A DNA stretch of 64,000 nucleotides from Terriglobia bacterium (GTDB lineage: Bacteria; Acidobacteriota; Terriglobia; Terriglobales; Acidobacteriaceae), in assembly GCA_020072815.1 (NCBI GenBank), contig JAIQGE010000012.1, forward strand, positions 248,001 to 312,000, in the 5' to 3' direction. A model generated the notes under the pieces. It ran no database searches, was not told where the DNA came from, and was given only the letters and a program-made list of their open reading frames with translations. A program made the position numbers and the translations under genes. Shown piece by piece: positions 30,504-39,941 of the stretch (the first letter of the stretch is position 1; each line of letters starts with the position of its first letter).

Positions 30504-32291
30504 ATGTTCAAGAATCTCCAGCCGCTTTTCCCGTACCTGAAAAAGTATCGCCTTACTCTGTTCTGGGGAGCGATGACCGTTCTGTTCAACAACGGCATCT
30601 GGGTGCTGTTTCCGCAGGTCCTGCGCCGCGCCATTGACGACCTGAACCACACCGCCACGCGCCAGAAGTTTCTCATCTATTCCTTGCTCCTGCTGGCTAT
30701 CGCGCTGAGCAAGGGCGTGTTCCAGTTCCTCACTCGCTGGCTGATGATCGGCGTCTCGCGCGAGATTGAATACGACCTTCGCAATGACATGTTTGCCCAC
30801 CTGGAGCGGCTCCCTTACGCCTACTTCCAGAAGAACCGCACCGGCGACATCATGGCCCGTGCCACCAACGACCTGAACGCCGTGCGCATGCTGCTGGGAC
30901 CGGCCATCATGTACACCGCCAACACCCTCGTGTTCACCCTGGCCGCGCTGGCTTTCATGTGGAGGACCAGCCCTAAGCTAACGATTTACGCCTTCCTGCC
31001 TTTGCCGCTGGCCAGCGTGATCATCCAGTATTTTGGGCGGCGCATCCACGAGCGCTTTGAGCGAATCCAGGCGCAGTTTTCTGAAATCTCCGCGCGCGCC
31101 CAGGAAAACTTTTCCGGAGCGCGCCTCATCCGCGCGTACGCCCAGGAAGACGCCGAGATCGCGCTGTTTGAACGCTCCAACCTGGAATATGTGGCGCGCA
31201 GCCTGCCGCTGGCGCGGCTGATGGGCATGCTGTGGCCGGCGCTGGAGCTGCTGTTGGGACTGGCCATCGCCCTGGTGCTGTGGCTGGGTCCGCGTGAAGT
31301 CCTGCAACAGCACATTACGCTCGGCGGCTTCGTGGCTTTTCTCACTTACATTGTCATGCTCACCTGGCCGGTGATCGCTCTGGGCTGGGTCATCAATATT
31401 TTTCAGCGGGGCCTGGCGTCCATGGGACGCATCAATGAAATCCTGGTGGCCCAGCCGGACATCAATGACGCGGCCGTTGCCGACGACTTGAAGCACGGCA
31501 AGTCCATCCGCGGCGCGCTGGAATTTCGCCATCTCAATTTCAGTTACAACGGCACGCAGGTGTTGAAGGACATCAACCTTGAAGTTCCCGCGGGCAGCAG
31601 CCTGGCGATCGTCGGACCCACGGGCGCAGGCAAGACCACGCTGGTCAGCCTGATCCCGCGAATATTCGACGTGGCCAACGATGCAAAAGGCGGGGAGGCC
31701 TATACTCCCGCCGCTTCTGGACAACTTCTGCTCGATGGCCGTCCGCTGCGCGAATACCCGCTGGAAGTGGTCCGCCGCAACATCGGTTTTGTTCCGCAGG
31801 AGACGTTTCTCTTCAGTGACACAGTGCGCGAGAACATCGCCTTCGGCGTGGAGAGCGCCACCGACGAGCAGGTCCGCGCCGCCGCCGAAGCCGCCAGCAT
31901 CGCCACCGACATTGAAGCCTTCCCTGACCAGTACCAGACCATGGTGGGCGAACGCGGCATCACTCTTTCCGGCGGGCAGAAGCAGCGCACGGCCATCGCC
32001 CGCGCCATCATTCGCGACCCGCGCATTCTGGTGCTGGACGACGCGCTGGCCAGCGTGGACACCTACACGGAAGAAAAAATCCTGAATCACCTGCGCGAAG
32101 TCATGCAGGACCGCACCACCATCTTTATCTCGCACCGCGTCTCCACCGTGCGCAACGCGGACCGCATCGCCGTGCTGCATGAGGGACGCATCGTGGAACT
32201 GGGCACGCATGAAGAGCTGCTGGCGCGTAACGGCTACTACACTGAGCTTTACAACAAACAGCTGCTGGAAGAGGAACTGGCGCAGGTTTAA
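30504..32291 (+). CDS. MsbA-like ABC exporter (half transporter)
   Basis: A 595-residue half-transporter: six membrane helices (about 15-320) fused to a nucleotide-binding domain with Walker A IVGPTGAGKTT, signature ITLSGGQKQR, Walker B RILVLDDALASVDT and the His switch TIFISHRVS. The NBD has a short insertion (NDAKGGEAYTPAASGQ) after Walker A. It belongs to the MsbA/MdlB/LmrA-type multidrug and lipid exporters. The following methyltransferase starts 52 nt downstream, so a lipid-like product is a reasonable but unproven substrate. Confidence 0.9.
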   Translation: MFKNLQPLFPYLKKYRLTLFWGAMTVLFNNGIWVLFPQVLRRAIDDLNHTATRQKFLIYSLLLLAIALSKGVFQFLTRWLMIGVSREIEYDLRNDMFAHLERLPYAYFQKNRTGDIMARATNDLNAVRMLLGPAIMYTANTLVFTLAALAFMWRTSPKLTIYAFLPLPLASVIIQYFGRRIHERFERIQAQFSEISARAQENFSGARLIRAYAQEDAEIALFERSNLEYVARSLPLARLMGMLWPALELLLGLAIALVLWLGPREVLQQHITLGGFVAFLTYIVMLTWPVIALGWVINIFQRGLASMGRINEILVAQPDINDAAVADDLKHGKSIRGALEFRHLNFSYNGTQVLKDINLEVPAGSSLAIVGPTGAGKTTLVSLIPRIFDVANDAKGGEAYTPAASGQLLLDGRPLREYPLEVVRRNIGFVPQETFLFSDTVRENIAFGVESATDEQVRAAAEAASIATDIEAFPDQYQTMVGERGITLSGGQKQRTAIARAIIRDPRILVLDDALASVDTYTEEKILNHLREVMQDRTTIFISHRVSTVRNADRIAVLHEGRIVELGTHEELLARNGYYTELYNKQLLEEELAQV

Positions 32292-32342
32292 CCAGGAAAT
32301 AAACCTAGCCGGAAAAAAGTCTGGCCAGAAAAAGGTCTAACG

Positions 32343-33005
32343 ATGAAACGCGTGGTGGTGGCCGAACTCCTGGACAGCGACGCCGGCACGCCGCGTGAAA
32401 TCGCCGCCAACCTGGCCGATCTGTGCACCATCAACCGCCGCCTGGGCGGAGTGCGGGCAATGAGTCGAATGCTGGCAGCAGTCGCCGCGGCACGCGGTAT
32501 CAAAGAGCTAAGCTGGCTGGACGTTGGCGGCGCGACAGGTGATATGGCGAGTGAAGTGCAGAAGTCGCTGGCGAGATTCGGCATTTCACTTCGTCCTGTG
32601 GTCCTGGACCGCGCAGCCGGCCACCTTGGCGCAACATTGCCCAGCGTCTGCGGCAACGCTCTGGCCCTTCCCTTCCGCGACGCAAGCTTTGACGTGGTTG
32701 GCTCTTCTCTCTTTGCTCATCACCTGGAGCCGGAAGAGTTGCTTTTATTCGCAGCGGAAGGTCTTCGCGTGGCTCGACATGCTTTCCTGCTGGATGACCT
32801 GGTCCGCAACGCGCTGCACTTTGCTCTGGCCGTTGCCGGACGGCCCATCTATCGCAGCCGCCTCACCCGGCACGACGCGCCGGTCTCCGTGCGCCGCGCT
32901 TACACGGTGGACGAAATCCGCGGCATCCTGCAGCCCGCCGGCGCGGCAAAAATCGAAATCAAGACTTCATTCCTTTTTCGCATGGGAGTGATTGCATGGA
33001 AGTAG
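32343..33005 (+). CDS. SAM-dependent methyltransferase
   Basis: A 220-residue class I methyltransferase. The SAM loop is LSWLDVGGATGDMA, motif II lies near VVLDRAAGH, and the post-core segment reads DASFDVVGSSLFAHHLEPEE. The short N-terminal helical region (NLADLCTINRRLGGVRAM) is typical of methyltransferases found with FAD oxidoreductases and type III polyketide synthases in phenolic-lipid clusters. The stop overlaps the start of the FAD oxidoreductase by 10 nt, so the two enzymes are probably made together. The polyketide synthase itself is absent. Confidence 0.82.
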   Translation: MKRVVVAELLDSDAGTPREIAANLADLCTINRRLGGVRAMSRMLAAVAAARGIKELSWLDVGGATGDMASEVQKSLARFGISLRPVVLDRAAGHLGATLPSVCGNALALPFRDASFDVVGSSLFAHHLEPEELLLFAAEGLRVARHAFLLDDLVRNALHFALAVAGRPIYRSRLTRHDAPVSVRRAYTVDEIRGILQPAGAAKIEIKTSFLFRMGVIAWK

Positions 33006-34093
33006 CCGCGGCCCCGTACGATCTGATCGTTGCCGGCGCAGGCCCGGCCGGCTCTGCGTGCGCCATCACCGCGGCCCGCGCGGGGGCCCGCGTGTTGCTT
33101 CTGGATAAAGACCGCTTTCCTCGCCACAAAGTTTGTGGAGAATTTGTGTCAGCGGAATCGTTGCGACTGCTGGAGTCTTTGCTGCAGGAGAGCCTGTTTG
33201 GTTCACGCCTGGAAATCGGATCTTCGCGTATCTTCCTTGACGGCAAAACGGTCCGCCTGCCGGTTGCGCCCGCGGCGCTGAGCATTCCCCGCTATGATTT
33301 GGACGCGGCCCTTTTGCAGGCGGCACGGCGGGCCGGCGTGCAGGCGGAAGAAGGCGTGGCGGTGCGCGACGTACAAATGCCGGCTGTCGCCGATGATCTG
33401 TTTCACGTGGCCACTTCGGAAACAACTTTCACCGCGCGCGCCGTGGTCAACGCCAGTGGGCGCTGGTCGCAACTGACGAAGTATGATGCGGGCGGCCAGG
33501 CGAAATGGCTCGGCCTGAAGGCGCATTATCGCGAATCCTCGGCGCCAACTTCCGTTGATCTCTACTTCTTCCCCGGAGGCTACTGCGGCGTAACGCCTTT
33601 GGGTCCGGACTCGGTGAATGCCTGCGCCATGGTCCGCGCGGACGCGGCAACCACGCTGGACCGGGTTCTTGCCGCGCATCCGGAGCTTCTGGCCCGCAGC
33701 CGGAATTGGGAGCCGCTGTTCGCCGCGATTACCACCTCGCCGCTGTACTTCCGCACGCCAGTCACCGAAACCAATGGCATGATCTGCGCGGGCGACGCCG
33801 CCGGATTCATTGATCCCTTCGCCGGCGACGGCATCTCACTGGCTTTGCACAGCGGCACTCTGGCGGCGGAGTCGCTGGTTCCTTTCCTGCAGGGAAAATG
33901 TTCGCTGGCTCAGGCCCGCGCGCAATACAGCGCCGCTTACGCCCGGCGTTTTACGCCGGCGTTTCGCAATGCAGCGTGGCTGCGCCGCGGCCTTTCCGCG
34001 CCCAAGTGGATCAGATCGCTCGGCCTAAGTTTGATGGGGACGCGCCCGGTGGCGAAGTTGATTGTGAGGAAGACGAGAGCGCGGATGCGGTGA
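32996..34093 (+). CDS. FAD-dependent oxidoreductase (geranylgeranyl-reductase-like)
   Basis: A 365-residue flavoprotein monooxygenase/reductase. Its FAD-binding Rossmann motif is DLIVAGAGPAGSACAI, followed by the RFPRHKVCGEFVS segment typical of GGR-type and halogenase-like enzymes. A second FAD contact is MICAGDAAGFIDPFAGDGIS. It overlaps the methyltransferase gene. In related bacteria this gene pair tailors type III polyketide or isoprenoid lipids. The substrate is unknown here. Confidence 0.85.
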   Translation: MEVAAAPYDLIVAGAGPAGSACAITAARAGARVLLLDKDRFPRHKVCGEFVSAESLRLLESLLQESLFGSRLEIGSSRIFLDGKTVRLPVAPAALSIPRYDLDAALLQAARRAGVQAEEGVAVRDVQMPAVADDLFHVATSETTFTARAVVNASGRWSQLTKYDAGGQAKWLGLKAHYRESSAPTSVDLYFFPGGYCGVTPLGPDSVNACAMVRADAATTLDRVLAAHPELLARSRNWEPLFAAITTSPLYFRTPVTETNGMICAGDAAGFIDPFAGDGISLALHSGTLAAESLVPFLQGKCSLAQARAQYSAAYARRFTPAFRNAAWLRRGLSAPKWIRSLGLSLMGTRPVAKLIVRKTRARMR

Positions 34094-34108
34094 TACGGCG
34101 CGCGTGGC

Positions 34109-37100
34109 CTATCGCGTCGCCGCCAGTTTTTGCCGACGCATCACGCGCCGCGCCACGGCCAGCAAGTCGGCGACTTCAAATGGCTTCACCAGACAGAAGA
34201 TCTGGGTGGCGTCCACAAAGGCCCGCACGCCGGCGTCAGAGACGTTGGAAAGCACCAGCACGGTCTTGGGTACCAGGGCCGGCAGGTCCTTTTCGATCAA
34301 CCGGAAAACGCGCTCGCTGGACCACTCGCCGGGGATCTTGCTGTCCAGGAAGACGGCGTCAAACTCCTGGCGGCGAAGTTTCTCGGCCGCCTCTTTGCCC
34401 GTGGTCGCGGTGACCACCATCAAGCCCGCGGCGCTGAGCACTTCGGCTTCCAGGTCGAGCACCGCCTCTTCGTCATCCACCAGCAGCACGCAGCCTTCCA
34501 GGCGGGATTCACGGCGGGCCACAATGCGGTCGCGTTCGGTGACCGGCTTTTCGCCTACGGCCACGGGGAGCCGGACTTGCACCAGCGCGCCGCCATCGGG
34601 ATGGTTCTGGGCGGAGATTTCTCCGCCGTGCTCCTTCACGATGCCGTAGCAGATGCTCAGTCCCAGGCCCGTGCCCTTGCCCACGCCTTTGGTGGTGTAG
34701 AAAGGATCAAACACGTGCTTGGGATCGCGGATGCCGTGGCCGGAATCGTGGAATTCGCTCACCACGTGCCCGTTCTCGGCGAAGATCTTGATGGCCAGCC
34801 TGCCGCCCTGGGGAGATTCCATCATGGCGTCGGCCGCGTTGTTGATGATGTTCAAGTACACCTGCTCCAACTGGTGCGGGTCCGCCACCACCGAGGGCAG
34901 GAGCGGATCAAATTCGCGGTGTACTTCAATGTTGTTGACCTTCAGGTCATAGTCGCGCAGGGCGATGGTATCTTCCGCCACGCTGCGCAGATCCACGTGG
35001 ACGCGTTTGGGTTTGTGCTGCCGCGCAAACGACAGCAGGTTCTGCACAATCTTTTGCGTCCGCTGCGCCTGCTTGTGCAACTTGAGAACAAAATCCTGTA
35101 CCCGTGGATCCAGGGTTTCACTCTCCAGCAATTGCGCGTAACCCAGGATGGCCGTCAGCGGGTTGTTCAGTTCGTGGGCCACGCCGGAGATCAACTGTCC
35201 CACGGCCGACATCTTTTCGCTTTGCAGCAGCTGTTCCTGCGTGCGCCGCAGGTCTTCATACGCCTGCTTGGTTTCCTGATAGAGCTGGATCTTTTCAATG
35301 GTGGTGGCTAGTTGCCGGCCCACGGCAACCATCACGCTGACTTCTGAGTTGTTGAACTGGCGGAAGGTGCGGCTGCTGGTGGCCAGCACGCCAAGCATTT
35401 TTTCTTTGCGCCACAGCACCACCCACATCCAGGACTTCAGGCCTTCGGCTTCCACGATCTTATGCAAAATCTCCGGCAACTGCGGCAGGTGGTCGTGATC
35501 AATCATTTCGGTGTGGTTGGCGCGCAGGGCCGCCACGAAGTCAGCGGGCAGCGGGAGAGACGCTCGGGCGTCCATGAACGTGCTGCGGTAGCCGTACGCC
35601 GCTTTCTTCATCATGGAAGAGGTTTCTTCGTCAAATAGGTAAACAGAAGAAGTGTCGGTCCCCAGCAACTCCACGATCTGCAGCATGATCAGCTGCAGGA
35701 TCTCGTCCAATTCAAACGACTGGTTGAAGGTGACGGCAATGGTGTTGAGGACGTAGAGTTCGCGATTACGCCGCCGGATTTCGTCCTCAGCGCGCTTCAT
35801 TTCCGTTACATCCATCAGCACGCCCTGGTAGCGTTCCACTTTGCCGCTGGCGTCGCGCGTGGCAAAGCTGCTTTCGATGGCGTGGATTTCCTTGCCATCC
35901 TTGCGCCGCAAACGATTTTCAAAATTTCTCACGTAGCCGTGCTGGCTGATCTCCCGCAGGAATTTTGCGCGGTCCTCCACGTTCATGTAGATGGACTCCA
36001 CCACATTCAGCCTGAGGATTTCCTCTTTGCTGGAGTATCCCAGCATGTGCACAAAGGCCTCATTGCAGTCCAGGAGTTTGCCGTCCGGAGTGGACGCGAA
36101 CACGCCTTCATGCATGTGGTTGAACAAGGATGCATAGCGCTCATCCGCGGCCCGGGCTTCGGTGATGTCCTTGATCACGTGCACGGTGCCACCGCGGGAG
36201 ACGTCTTCTCCGGCGTAGGGCGAAGTGGACACCACGGAATAGCCGCCCAGGCTGGGGTCTTCCTCGCCGGAGCATTCGGCGTGGGCGCAGTAGGGACATC
36301 CTTGCCAGTTGATGCCGGCGCCGGGCATCACCGCTTCGCACAGTTGTTCCAGCACCTCATCGCGGCCGCGGCCCAGGCGGGTAAGCAGGGCCTGGTTCGC
36401 CCGCAGGATGCGGTATTCCGGATCGTGGACCAAAATGCAGTCCGGAATGGAGTCAAAGGTCTGCGCCCACTCGTTGCGCGACCGGATGACCTGTTCCACC
36501 AATTGGCGATTTTCCGCTCCCAGCCCCAGTTGCTTGGCCACTGCCTTGAGAAAATTCTTTTCGCCTTGGGTGTAAGCGCGAAAGTGCGGCATGCCCAGCA
36601 CCAGGATCCCGATACGCGCGTGCTTGCCTTCCACCGGAACCAGCACCATGTGGTGCATGCCGTCGCGCTTGAGCACCTGGCCGACTTCCGGAAGCGCTTC
36701 TGCCGCGCGCATTACGTAGATTTCGCTCTCACGCAAAGCAAAGCCGCTGACGCTGCGGCTGGCTTCAATACTTTTGGCCTGGGCGACAAAGGCCCGGGAG
36801 AGCCCGCGATGCTCGGCGATCACCAGTTTGTCGCCTTCCAGCACGCGGAACCAGGCGGCGCGGGCCCGGGAGATCCGCTTCAATTCTTCCAAGGCGGTGC
36901 CCACCGCGGGATCAAAATCGGCAGAGTCAGAGATTTGGTTGGTCAGCTTATTGAGCACGTCCAGCCGCTCGATCTGCACTCGCGAGTCGTCCAGCACCAG
37001 GATGAGCATGCCCACGCCCAGCAGCAGGTCCACAATTGTGTCGTGGGGCATGAAGGCATTCGGGTTATGCCGCAAGGGAAGATGGAGGAAAAAGAACATG

Positions 37101-37567
37101 ACCGCCAGCAGCCAGCGTCCTGGCGCTATCCGGCCCCAGGCAGCCCGCACCATCTGCACGGTGGCCACCAGCAGGACCGCTCGCCAGCTCAGGTACACCG
37201 CGCTGCTCAGAACACCGGACTGGGGCAGCCACAGGGAGCGCACCACCGAGAGAACCAACGCCCCGGAGAGAATGACGCCTGCCGGCCATAGCAGCCGCCG
37301 TTCGGAGACGTACATGAATACGGCTGCCGCCAAAAGGAATACCGCCACCAGAAAGGAAACGGTTGCCGCCGCCGGCCAAAACCGGGAAACTCCTTGCGTC
37401 GCGTTCAGCGCGATGAACAGTTTGCAAATGCCATAGACCGACCAGCCGGCAATCCAGGGCAGCAGGTACTTCTCGCGAAAAATGCGATAAAGCAGGATCG
37501 CCCCTGCCAGCAAGATCAGCAGGGTGGAGGCTTCGGCCAAGATGGCTGATTGCAGCGCCAAATCCAT
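34109..37567 (-). CDS. Hybrid sensor histidine kinase with GAF and PAS domains
   Basis: An 1152-residue kinase. Six or seven N-terminal membrane helices (about 1-215) are followed by a GAF-like domain, a PAS with a CPYC-type cysteine pair (about 430-470), a second PAS (LFNHMHEGVFASTPDGKLL) and a second GAF. HisKA has SGVAHELNNPLTAILGY, the ATPase domain has YLNIINNAADAM and GTGLGLSICYG, and a C-terminal receiver starts VLLVDDEEAVLDLEAEV with phospho-acceptor AVFLDSKIPG. Hybrid kinases pass the phosphate on through an Hpt or a response regulator. It is divergent from the HD-GYP regulator at 37718, with 150 bp between, which is its most likely partner. Confidence 0.92.
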   Translation of the reverse strand: MDLALQSAILAEASTLLILLAGAILLYRIFREKYLLPWIAGWSVYGICKLFIALNATQGVSRFWPAAATVSFLVAVFLLAAAVFMYVSERRLLWPAGVILSGALVLSVVRSLWLPQSGVLSSAVYLSWRAVLLVATVQMVRAAWGRIAPGRWLLAVMFFFLHLPLRHNPNAFMPHDTIVDLLLGVGMLILVLDDSRVQIERLDVLNKLTNQISDSADFDPAVGTALEELKRISRARAAWFRVLEGDKLVIAEHRGLSRAFVAQAKSIEASRSVSGFALRESEIYVMRAAEALPEVGQVLKRDGMHHMVLVPVEGKHARIGILVLGMPHFRAYTQGEKNFLKAVAKQLGLGAENRQLVEQVIRSRNEWAQTFDSIPDCILVHDPEYRILRANQALLTRLGRGRDEVLEQLCEAVMPGAGINWQGCPYCAHAECSGEEDPSLGGYSVVSTSPYAGEDVSRGGTVHVIKDITEARAADERYASLFNHMHEGVFASTPDGKLLDCNEAFVHMLGYSSKEEILRLNVVESIYMNVEDRAKFLREISQHGYVRNFENRLRRKDGKEIHAIESSFATRDASGKVERYQGVLMDVTEMKRAEDEIRRRNRELYVLNTIAVTFNQSFELDEILQLIMLQIVELLGTDTSSVYLFDEETSSMMKKAAYGYRSTFMDARASLPLPADFVAALRANHTEMIDHDHLPQLPEILHKIVEAEGLKSWMWVVLWRKEKMLGVLATSSRTFRQFNNSEVSVMVAVGRQLATTIEKIQLYQETKQAYEDLRRTQEQLLQSEKMSAVGQLISGVAHELNNPLTAILGYAQLLESETLDPRVQDFVLKLHKQAQRTQKIVQNLLSFARQHKPKRVHVDLRSVAEDTIALRDYDLKVNNIEVHREFDPLLPSVVADPHQLEQVYLNIINNAADAMMESPQGGRLAIKIFAENGHVVSEFHDSGHGIRDPKHVFDPFYTTKGVGKGTGLGLSICYGIVKEHGGEISAQNHPDGGALVQVRLPVAVGEKPVTERDRIVARRESRLEGCVLLVDDEEAVLDLEAEVLSAAGLMVVTATTGKEAAEKLRRQEFDAVFLDSKIPGEWSSERVFRLIEKDLPALVPKTVLVLSNVSDAGVRAFVDATQIFCLVKPFEVADLLAVARRVMRRQKLAATR

Positions 37568-37717
37568 GGTTTATCGGTTCAAACGGCTATCTTAATCGAG
37601 TGGAAACTTATATATCATAGATTACTATCGGCATCGGGGTTTATACCCTTTGGTCATTGTATTTCCGGTTAACCTGGGATACATTAAAAATCCTCCCAAA
37701 AAGGTTAGATTTACCCA

Positions 37718-38824
37718 ATGGATGCAGAGCGAATCCTGGTCGTGGACGACGAAGAGCCCATTCGGGAGATCATCTCGTCTATGCTGAGCGCCGCTGGTTA
37801 CAAAACCAGGCAGGCCTGCTCGGGCATGGAAGCCTTGGCCATTCTGAACAGCACGGGCGAATTTGAGCTGATGCTGTCTGACCTGATGATGGCCGAAATG
37901 GACGGCATCGCCCTGCTGGACCGCTCCAAAGAAAAGTATCCGGACATGCCGGTGATCATGGTCACCGCCCAGCATGATATTTCCATCGCTTTGGCCACCA
38001 TCCGCAACGGCGCTTACGACTACCTGCTGAAGCCGTTTGAGCGCGAACAGCTCCTCAACATTGTGGCCCGGGCCCTGGAGCACCGCCGCCTGAAGCTGGA
38101 TAACCGCGCCTACCAGTCCAACCTGGAGTCTCTGGTGGCGGCCCGGACCGAGCAACTTCGCCAGGCCATGACCGACCTGGAGCGCTCGTACGACATCACG
38201 CTGGAAGCCCTGGGCGATGCGCTCGACCTGAAAGACGCTGAGACTGAAGGCCACTCCAAGCGAGTCACCGCCTTCACCATCGCCATCGCCCGCGCCATGG
38301 GGCTGTCGGGAGAGAAAATACGGGTCATCGCCCGCGGCGCTTTCCTCCATGACATTGGAAAAATGGCCATTCCTGACGCCATTTTGCGCAAACCCGGCGC
38401 CCTGACTCAGGAAGAAACCAGAATCATGCGGGAGCATTGCTTCCGTGGCTACCAGATGCTGAAAAAGATCCCCTTTCTCTCCGAGGCTGCGGAAATCGTC
38501 TACGCGCACCAGGAGCGTTATGACGGAACCGGCTATCCGCGCGGCTTGCACAGCAATGAAATCCCGGTAGGGGCGCGCATCTTCTCCGTGGCCGATACCT
38601 TGGACGCCATCACCTCTGACCGCCCGTATCGTGCCGCCCAGGGCATCAGCGTGGCCCGCGACGAAGTGGAGCGCTACGCCGGCACCCAGTTTGATCCCGA
38701 AGTTGCCCGCGTTTTTCTGGAAATGCCGGACACCATCTGGGAAGACCTCCGCAAAGAGATCAATTCGCAGATCTACAAATTCACTTATCCTCTGACCAAA
38801 TCGCTCGAACTCCAGCCGAAATAG
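37718..38824 (+). CDS. Response regulator with HD-GYP c-di-GMP phosphodiesterase domain
   Basis: A 368-residue two-domain protein. The receiver (about 5-120) has VVDDEEP and the acceptor Asp in LMLSDLMMAEMDG. A short coiled coil (about 125-165) leads to the HD-GYP domain with GAFLHDIGKMAIPD and the full HQERYDGTGYPRGL motif, so hydrolysis of c-di-GMP to GMP is expected. It shares a 150-bp divergent region with the hybrid kinase. Removal of c-di-GMP fits the pilus genes and the possible GEMM element at 621. AAAAGG precedes the ATG. Confidence 0.93.
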   Translation: MDAERILVVDDEEPIREIISSMLSAAGYKTRQACSGMEALAILNSTGEFELMLSDLMMAEMDGIALLDRSKEKYPDMPVIMVTAQHDISIALATIRNGAYDYLLKPFEREQLLNIVARALEHRRLKLDNRAYQSNLESLVAARTEQLRQAMTDLERSYDITLEALGDALDLKDAETEGHSKRVTAFTIAIARAMGLSGEKIRVIARGAFLHDIGKMAIPDAILRKPGALTQEETRIMREHCFRGYQMLKKIPFLSEAAEIVYAHQERYDGTGYPRGLHSNEIPVGARIFSVADTLDAITSDRPYRAAQGISVARDEVERYAGTQFDPEVARVFLEMPDTIWEDLRKEINSQIYKFTYPLTKSLELQPK

Positions 38825-38909
38825 CACCCTGTTCACTCACCTCTTATGACCCTTCCAGCGATACAATGATCCCTTCGGATTTTGATTCGTTTCGCAGAGA
38901 GGTGTGCGT

Positions 38910-39191
38910 ATGGCTGTCCTCACGGATGCAGAAATCCAGCAGGCCCTGGGCAAACTTCCCGGCTGGGGGCGCAACGGCATCGCCATCCAGCGCGTGTTCG
39001 AGTTTCCTGATTTCAAGGCGGCCATGGCCTTCGTGAATAAAATCGCCGACGCCGCGGAGCAGGCCAACCATCACCCGGACATAGACATCCGCTACAACAA
39101 AGTCACCATGGCATTGGTATCGCACGATTCAGGCGGGATCACAGGAAGAGACGTGCGGATGGCGGAGAAGATCAACCAGTTGGCCGGCTAA
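38910..39191 (+). CDS. Pterin-4a-carbinolamine dehydratase
   Basis: A 93-residue protein of the PCD/DCoH family, which recycles the pterin cofactor of aromatic amino acid hydroxylases. The signature is EQANHHPDIDIRYNKV followed by ALVSHDSGGITGRD, with the catalytic His pair in place. ATG 38910 gives the usual N-terminus MAVLTDAEIQQAL and has AGAGAGG 7 nt upstream; a GTG at 38904 is less likely. A -10-like TACAAT lies at 38862. No hydroxylase is encoded nearby. Confidence 0.9.
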   Translation: MAVLTDAEIQQALGKLPGWGRNGIAIQRVFEFPDFKAAMAFVNKIADAAEQANHHPDIDIRYNKVTMALVSHDSGGITGRDVRMAEKINQLAG

Positions 39192-39194
39192 AGG

Positions 39195-39416
39195 CTAGGC
39201 TTTCTGCTGTTCCAGCGCTTCCGCCAGATGGTCAAGAGCCGACTGGATGGCTTCCAGTTGCTCGTCATAAAACCTGCTGAATTCACCCAACGAGTCGGCG
39301 CCATCGGCAAGTTGTTCAACCCAGCCCAGCATCCGTCCGCGAGCGCGTTCGCTGGCAAAAAGCAATCCTAAACCGCTCAACCCCAGCAACGCCGCAGGCA
39401 CAAACCAGTTCTTCAT
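39195..39416 (-). CDS. Small membrane-anchored protein (YtxH-like layout)
   Basis: About 73 residues starting MKNWFVPAALLGLSGLGLLF, a single N-terminal helix, followed by a charged helical tail (GRMLGWVEQLADGADSL, EQLEAIQSALDHLAEAL). This is the layout of YtxH-like stress proteins, but the match is only general. GGGGAC lies upstream of ATG 39416; longer in-frame starts up to 39509 lack support. The stop is 3 nt from the convergent pterin dehydratase gene. Confidence 0.6.
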   Translation of the reverse strand: MKNWFVPAALLGLSGLGLLFASERARGRMLGWVEQLADGADSLGEFSRFYDEQLEAIQSALDHLAEALEQQKA

Positions 39417-39699
39417 ACGCGTGGTCCCCAGTATTGAAATCGTCCCTTGCTCGGATCTTTTGTGCATGACCATTGGACAGCCGTAGACAGCTTTAGGATG
39501 TTCAATCATCGGACTTTTGTACAGTTACTCAGGTAATGCTCTTACGACGCCGACCAACCACTCCAAAAGACGGGCCGGCACGACTCCTGCGGTATGCGCG
39601 ATTTGTTGCGCTCGACAATCGCCCGCGCCACGCTTGGGCGCGTCCCTTGCATTGCCTTGATTGGAGGTGTCCAATGGTGCTAGCGGAAGGTACACGAAA

Positions 39700-39867
39700 A
39701 TGGCGAAAGTTGCAGGAACTCCGGGGGCCCGCTTCGCTTTGTCCTTTTTGGTCCTGGTCATTTTGCTGGTGATTCTGCTGGTCATCGCCGCCAGGCATTG
39801 GGAAAAAAGGCCTGCGACTCCGCTGGAACATCGCGGCGCGGTCATATCTCAATATTCTGTTTCGTAA
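39700..39867 (+). CDS. Small single-helix membrane protein
   Basis: A 55-residue ORF starting at ATG 39700 with GGAAGG about 10 nt upstream. MAKVAGTPGARFALSFLVLV runs into one long hydrophobic helix, then a basic tail. The family is unknown. Composition and the binding site make it plausible; a longer form from 39661 is possible. Confidence 0.45.
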   Translation: MAKVAGTPGARFALSFLVLVILLVILLVIAARHWEKRPATPLEHRGAVISQYSVS

Positions 39868-39941
39868 TTGCCCTTTGATCGCTCGCCAGCTAAACTCACC
39901 TGTTTTATCGAATCCCGTCTAATTCTTCCGTGGAGTTAAGA

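Noticed and set aside
35882-37291. 469-codon plus-strand frame opposite the hybrid kinase (similar cases at 30978-32210 minus, 48025-49428 minus, 60719-61876 plus)
   Set aside because: Shadow frames of well-supported genes, with no domain motif or ribosome binding site of their own.
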